9,368 nt of DNA from CAYRDC01 sp964422925 (lineage in GTDB: Bacteria; Bacteroidota; Bacteroidia; Chitinophagales; S012-47), in contig CAYRDC010000049.1 in NCBI GenBank assembly GCA_964422925.1, positions 1-9,368 of the forward strand, given 5' to 3'. Positions 7,016 through 9,368 of this stretch are shown in pieces (the stretch's first letter is position 1; every line of letters starts with the position of its first letter). The notes beneath the pieces are model-generated. The model did not search any database. It was not told where the DNA came from and saw nothing but the letters and a program-made list of their open reading frames with translations. Position numbers and translations under genes: made by a program.

Positions 7016-7189
7016 TTATTTTTTCTCGCTAATTCTTGTGTCCCATACATTGAACCAAGACCATTTATGACATTTCGGGCACTGCATATATCTCTTCTTT
7101 CCAAATCTTATGCTAGTAAAAGATGCACCGGGTATCCACTCATACACAAATTCGTGGCCACATTTTGGACATCTCAATTTGCTTTTCAT
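7016..7189 (-). CDS. Small zinc-ribbon protein
   Basis: A 57-residue protein with two CPKC knuckles: C7-P-K-C10 near the N-terminus and C37-P-K-C40, separated by 26 residues. This is the classic four-cysteine zinc-ribbon arrangement. The linker is aromatic and basic (GHEFVYEWIPGASF, IRFGKKRYMQ) and the tail is HKWSWFNVWDTRISEKK. There is no membrane segment. The ATG at 7187-7189 is preceded by AGGAGGTGA, a perfect Shine-Dalgarno match, with seven bases between AGGAGG and the ATG. That fixes the start and is unusual for Bacteroidota. The gene sits directly before the YhfC-type protease gene, so the two probably form a functional pair, perhaps with the ribbon protein as a cytoplasmic partner or DNA/RNA-binding regulator. 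That role is inference; the fold call is strong. Confidence 0.85.
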   Translation of the reverse strand: MKSKLRCPKCGHEFVYEWIPGASFTSIRFGKKRYMQCPKCHKWSWFNVWDTRISEKK

Positions 7190-7193
7190 AGTT

Positions 7194-7202
7194 TCACCTC
7201 CT
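7194..7202 (-). promoter_or_regulatory. Perfect Shine-Dalgarno sequence of the zinc-ribbon gene, overlapping the yoeB stop
   Basis: On the minus strand the nine bases AGGAGGTGA match the reverse complement of the usual 16S rRNA 3' end. Its last three bases (TGA, 7194-7196) are also the stop codon of the extended toxin ORF. Ribosomes ending the toxin would finish on this site, so translation of the two genes may be coupled. Such a strong site is atypical of Bacteroidota genes and suggests an outside origin. Confidence 0.85.
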
Positions 7203-7556
7203 CCAACGATAAATTAGTGATACATAATCTTTTGGTTTTCGAGAGCGGCAGAATTTCATATAACGGTTTGACTTCAGTGCGCCCAGCGTGCCTAATTTAT
7301 CATAATTATATTTGCAGCAAAATATTAATATTACCTGATCAGTAACCTTGTACACCAGCCGGTGTTCCCGGTCAATGCGCCTCGACCAGAAGCCTGCCAG
7401 GTCGTATTTTAAGGGTTCCGGATTGCCGATGCCGTGGTAGGGCGTCCGCTGGATATCCTTAATCAGCTGGTTGACCCTTTTTAGTATTTTCTTGTCTTCC
7501 TTTTGCCAGGACAGGTAATCTTCCCAGGCATTTTTTGAAAAAATGATCTTCATCAT
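7194..7556 (-). CDS. yoeB: YoeB-family mRNA interferase toxin with altered active site and a C-terminal extension
   Basis: A 120-residue ORF. Residues 1-86 match the whole YoeB family: WEDYLSWQKEDKKILKRVN (11-29), LIKDIQRTPYHGIGNPEPLK (31-50), FWSRRIDREHRLVYKV (56-71). YoeB is a ribosome-dependent endoribonuclease that cleaves mRNA in the A site. Matching E. coli YoeB, the catalytic E46 and R65 correspond to E47 and R66, and Y84 to Y85, but H83 is replaced by N84 (KYNYD instead of RYHY). Usual family length is about 84-90 residues; here the frame continues for about 34 residues (KLGTLGALKSNRY onward) with no resemblance to the family. The tail probably comes from foreign DNA joined to the gene's 3' end. 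The toxin may be weakened or inactive. The start overlaps the antitoxin stop (ATGA). Confidence 0.9.
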   Translation of the reverse strand: MMKIIFSKNAWEDYLSWQKEDKKILKRVNQLIKDIQRTPYHGIGNPEPLKYDLAGFWSRRIDREHRLVYKVTDQVILIFCCKYNYDKLGTLGALKSNRYMKFCRSRKPKDYVSLIYRWRR

Positions 7557-7807
7557 TCATCCATTAGGTCATGGGTTACGGTATCCCCGTTTTTCATTTG
7601 CTGAATGGATTCGTATAGCCTGTCAGCGTTGGCTTTCGAACTCAGCAAATGCACGGTTTCCATAATGGAATTGTATTCTTCCAGGGAAAGTAAAACAGCC
7701 CCTTTGCCGGAATTGCGTTTTATAATCAGTATTTCGTGGTTGTTCTCAACATCATCCAGGAATTTCTTCAGGGATGTCCTGAACTCAGTGTAATTGGCGG
7801 CAATCAT
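7553..7807 (-). CDS. yefM: YefM-family antitoxin
   Basis: An 84-residue Phd/YefM antitoxin. It begins MIAANYTEFRTSLKKFLDDV, the conserved N-terminal DNA-binding fold, continues HEILIIKRNSGKGAVLLSLE and SIMETVHLLSSKANADRL, and ends in the flexible segment (70-84) expected to wrap and neutralise YoeB. The protein also represses its own promoter, alone or with the toxin. The frame is open upstream to an ATG at 7894, but the added 29 residues have no family counterpart and would cover the promoter and operator, so I chose the ATG at 7805-7807, which gives the usual length. Stop and toxin start overlap by four bases, the standard layout for this module. Confidence 0.92.
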   Translation of the reverse strand: MIAANYTEFRTSLKKFLDDVENNHEILIIKRNSGKGAVLLSLEEYNSIMETVHLLSSKANADRLYESIQQMKNGDTVTHDLMDE

Positions 7808-7830
7808 TGCATTTTGATTTAAGTTACTGA

Positions 7831-7853
7831 TTAAGTACAAAAATAAGTACTTA
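7831..7853. promoter_or_regulatory. Probable YefM operator
   Basis: Two copies of TAAGTAC start 12 bases apart (7832 and 7844). The second forms the perfect 10-bp palindrome TAAGTACTTA (7844-7853). They bracket the -7 box, so a bound repressor would block RNA polymerase. E. coli YefM also recognises paired palindromes with a GTAC-centred core, which supports autoregulation here. Confidence 0.65.
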
Positions 7854-7869
7854 CCCTGGTAAAAGCAAA
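7838..7869 (-). promoter_or_regulatory. Bacteroidota-type promoter of yefM-yoeB
   Basis: On the minus strand TTTG (7866-7869) and TATTTTTG (7838-7845) are separated by 20 bases. This matches the Bacteroidota consensus of a TTTG -33 element and a TAnnTTTG -7 box with 19-21 bases between. Transcription would begin near 7830, leaving a leader of about 24 bases before the antitoxin ATG. Confidence 0.75.
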
Positions 7870-7894
7870 TTTTTTGTTCCTGTAGTCTGTGCAA

Positions 7895-8021
7895 CCGGTT
7901 CAGGCCGGCTCCACGGTTTTATTTCCCACCCTGGCCAAAATGCCTCTCCTTGGCTTCAGTTTGCCACTTAAGCCTGGAGGTTTGGTAATAGCCCTGTTAA
8001 AAAATAAAAGTATTATACTGT
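7895..8021. other. Intergenic region without a recognisable feature
   Basis: These 127 bases separate the antitoxin upstream region from the repeated leader. I see no ORF, RNA gene or promoter box that I can support. Confidence 0.4.
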
Positions 8022-8239
8022 GAGACCGTAAGTCTGTATTTCTTTTTTTTCACTCATCAAAACTTATGTGTTATGGCTACTCGTAATTACAGACTGTCGG
8101 ACAGTGCCATGATACAGTATTCGGGCGTGTACCGGCAGCATTTCCTCGACCACAAGGCCGATTTCGTGGCATTTGATCCGGATTTTGACCTGCCTTTCGA
8201 AACCGACTGGCAAACGGCCATTGACGCCAGCGTGGCCAT
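8022..8239 (+). repeat. Direct repeat, copy B (leader plus 5' end of helical-protein gene)
   Basis: This matches 3931-4145 from GAGACCGTAAGTCTG to GCCAT, with a slightly longer T-run in the leader. The two copies bound a segment of about 4.1 kb holding both paralogue genes, the minisatellite, the protease module and the toxin-antitoxin pair. Recombination between them could delete that segment. Confidence 0.88.
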
Positions 8240-8246
8240 ACGTTGA
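8073..8246 (+). pseudogene. Truncated third copy of the helical-protein gene
   Basis: This 57-codon ORF reads MATRNYRLSDSAMIQYSG and continues as the first 56 residues of the 305-residue protein at 3979, with Ala36 changed to Pro. After SVAI the match stops and the frame ends in Arg-TGA. Against copy A I count about ten silent changes and one replacement, so the two diverged while both were under protein-level selection, and truncation came later. The leader before the ATG is preserved, so a short peptide might still be made. The ICMT-like gene converges on it 20 bp downstream, so the lost part was probably removed by a rearrangement that brought that gene in. Confidence 0.82.
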
Positions 8247-8266
8247 ATGCTGCTTATTAGCTTTCG

Positions 8267-8827
8267 TTAATAAATGAATGGTATGATTGCTTTCGTTTTG
8301 CTCATATATTCTATATATTCAGCGCCAAAATGTTCGATTAACGTCTTCTCTTCAATTTTTATCCTGATAATAAATGCGGTGAGGATTAAAATAAATACCA
8401 AAGCCAGTGAGAGCAAATTGTTGAGTGAGATTCCAAATCCAATGAATGATAATAAAGAGGCAGAATAGGAGGGGTGTCTTAAATGTTTGTAGAACCCGTC
8501 TTTTTTTATTTTATGGTTCTGTTTTATGGTTACATCGACTGTAAAAAAATGGCCCAGTGACTTAATGATTGACAGTCTAAGAATGATGCCTGCATAAATT
8601 AATAACAGGCCAAAATATTCAATCCTATAGTCATTCATTAATGGAAGAGAATACTTGTTTGAAACAAAGACAGCACTGGCAATGCTGATGAAAATTATGG
8701 TCCAGATAAGATAAATGGAACCTTTGTCAAGGTTCTTTTTATCTGTTTTTTTGGAATGTAAAAGTCTGTTTATGAGAATTTCGAGGAGAAACCAAATGCC
8801 ATATGTGATTGCAGATATTTGATTCAT
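8267..8827 (-). CDS. Isoprenylcysteine carboxyl methyltransferase (ICMT)-like membrane methyltransferase
   Basis: A 186-residue integral membrane protein of the ICMT/PEMT superfamily, which uses S-adenosylmethionine to methylate carboxyl groups or lipid head groups. Predicted spans are about 5-22, 37-56, 70-88 and a helical pair at 121-156. The signature cofactor-binding region is clear: KKDGFYKHLRHPSYSASLLS (108-127), then RIKIEEKTLIEHFGAEYIEY (155-174) and the terminal KTKAIIPFIY. Eukaryotic ICMT acts on prenylated proteins; the bacterial substrates are mostly unknown, so no specific reaction can be given. Length fits bacterial members. The gene is AT-rich with no visible Shine-Dalgarno sequence. 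It converges on the truncated paralogue and is divergent from the doubtful ORF at 8833. Confidence 0.88.
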   Translation of the reverse strand: MNQISAITYGIWFLLEILINRLLHSKKTDKKNLDKGSIYLIWTIIFISIASAVFVSNKYSLPLMNDYRIEYFGLLLIYAGIILRLSIIKSLGHFFTVDVTIKQNHKIKKDGFYKHLRHPSYSASLLSFIGFGISLNNLLSLALVFILILTAFIIRIKIEEKTLIEHFGAEYIEYMSKTKAIIPFIY

Positions 8828-8832
8828 ATTTT

Positions 8833-9237
8833 ATGATTCAATATTTTTTAAACAAGGTACAATCGGTTACCCGCTGTTTAACTGCATCATTTTCCTTTGT
8901 TTTTTCCTGGGTATGCTCAACAATATCCCGTTTCGCTTGCTTACATCCGGCAGCAGGTTTTACTTTTTTCTATGACAATTTCCATGCGATTTATAATCAT
9001 ACCGGGAAAGCGAAAATAGCAAAACAGTTTATTGCACAAAGCCGTCTTATGTTTTTTTCAGTTCCGTGTGGATATGAAGCGGTTGCTGGCAATAACGGTA
9101 AAGAATATGGTATTCAGCATTCAGCCACCGGGTTAAACCGTTGGCTGTTTAATGCTTCTGTTCAGCATAAGTTTTCAATGTATAAGCATACCGCGCAGAT
9201 ACGAGTTTATAATTTGCAAATTGGAAAAAGCAAGTAA
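8833..9237 (+). CDS. Hypothetical ORF, doubtful
   Basis: A 134-codon ORF from MIQYFLNKVQS to NLQIGKSK. The N-terminal third is rich in Ser, Phe and Cys (SFSFVFSWVCSTISRFACL) and could be read as a hydrophobic leader; the rest is basic with no motif I recognise. An in-frame ATG at 8809 would overlap the ICMT-like gene, so I chose 8833. Even so, the two divergent starts would lie only five bases apart with no room for a promoter, which argues against this start. An internal ATG at 9048 is an alternative. It may be a gene remnant or a chance frame. The opposite strand offers nothing better. Confidence 0.33.
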   Translation: MIQYFLNKVQSVTRCLTASFSFVFSWVCSTISRFACLHPAAGFTFFYDNFHAIYNHTGKAKIAKQFIAQSRLMFFSVPCGYEAVAGNNGKEYGIQHSATGLNRWLFNASVQHKFSMYKHTAQIRVYNLQIGKSK

Positions 9238-9264
9238 ATCCGGGATCATAAGGAACCCCTGCTT

Positions 9265-9290
9265 CAACAGGCGGGTTCACCCGTCTGTTA
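9265..9290. repeat. REP-like imperfect palindrome, second copy
   Basis: CAACAGGCGGGTT followed by CACCCGTCTGTTA matches the perfect palindrome at 1721-1746 at 23 of 26 positions. The central stem (GGGT/ACCC and flanking pairs) is kept. It lies 27 bases after the end of the ORF at 8833, a typical place for REP elements. Two copies in 9.4 kb, one of them inside a RAYT-like domain, suggest a dispersed family. Confidence 0.82.
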
Positions 9291-9318
9291 TTTAATAGCC
9301 CCGCTCTGTAGTGCCCCG

Positions 9319-9349
9319 CCCCGCAGCGCCCGCAAGACGGGCTGCGGGG
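9319..9349. repeat. GC-rich hairpin next to the REP-like palindrome
   Basis: CCCCGCAG (9319-9326) pairs with CTGCGGGG (9342-9349), and CCCG (9329-9332) with CGGG (9338-9341), leaving a two-base bulge and a five-base loop (CAAGA). No T-run follows within the window. Together with the palindrome 28 bases earlier it may form a two-hairpin mosaic element. Confidence 0.6.
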
Positions 9350-9368
9350 AATGAAGGGCATGGAAGTT

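Noticed and set aside
7250..7310. attC-like end (CCGTTATATG) at the yoeB joint on the minus strand
   Set aside because: I could not find the matching RYYYAAC partner box or a convincing long imperfect palindrome, so a gene-cassette origin is not supported.
7067..7345. Plus-strand ORF of 92 codons
   Set aside because: It lies opposite the zinc-ribbon gene and the yoeB tail, which have better family and ribosome-site support.
7808..7894. N-terminal extension of the antitoxin to an upstream ATG
   Set aside because: The added 29 residues do not resemble YefM and cover the promoter and operator; the shorter start gives the family length.
8235..8273. Integron-like recombination site (GTTGAAT matches GTTRRRY) at the point where the truncated paralogue diverges
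   Set aside because: There is no attC-like folded region upstream, no integrase gene in the window, and a seven-base match is easily found by chance.
8490..8503. AACCCGTC followed by a T-run as another REP fragment or terminator
   Set aside because: It lies within the conserved coding sequence of the ICMT-like gene (encoding KKDGF) and has no pairing arm.
1..9368. tRNA or rRNA genes
   Set aside because: I saw no cloverleaf-like arrangement with TTCRANNC and no rRNA signature on either strand.

Overview
The window looks like draft-genome DNA from a Bacteroidota (Bacteroidetes) bacterium; I cannot place it more closely. Three things point there. A TTTG-N20-TAnnTTTG promoter of the Bacteroidota primary-sigma type precedes the toxin-antitoxin operon. 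Most genes lack a Shine-Dalgarno sequence. A carboxypeptidase-regulatory-like domain is fused to a GC-rich cytoplasmic-looking protein that belongs to a local paralogue family. A run of exactly 100 N (5272-5371) marks a scaffold gap.

Layout. Positions 189-3710 (minus) encode one 1173-residue Type IIG restriction-modification enzyme of the Eco57I kind: a PD-(D/E)XK nuclease, a gamma-type N6-adenine methylase and a C-terminal specificity domain. Between methylase motifs III and IV it carries, in frame, a complete-looking HUH/Y1 (IS200/RAYT-like) transposase domain. Inside the coding sequence of that domain lies a perfect 26-bp palindrome, and a 23/26-identical relative of it sits in non-coding DNA at 9265-9290. 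A 57-residue one-membrane-span ORF follows the enzyme gene after 4 bp.

Positions 3931-6133 (plus) hold two paralogous GC-rich genes for uncharacterised helical proteins. They are separated by hairpins, decayed repeats and a 21-bp minisatellite that contains the gap. A third copy (8073-8246) is cut off after about 55 codons; its leader and 5' end repeat those of the first gene about 4.1 kb away.

Between them, on the minus strand, lies a tight cluster: yefM antitoxin, yoeB toxin with a changed catalytic histidine and a foreign C-terminal tail, a 57-residue zinc-ribbon protein with a perfect Shine-Dalgarno sequence, and a YhfC-family intramembrane metalloprotease. The last two look horizontally acquired and spliced onto the end of the toxin gene.

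The right end holds an isoprenylcysteine carboxyl methyltransferase-like membrane enzyme (minus), a doubtful hypothetical ORF (plus), and a REP-like palindrome plus a second GC-rich hairpin.

Taken together this is accessory DNA: a restriction system, a toxin-antitoxin pair, a captured membrane-protease module and a repeat-prone paralogue family. The most unusual object is the restriction enzyme with an internal HUH nuclease domain and its REP-like palindrome.
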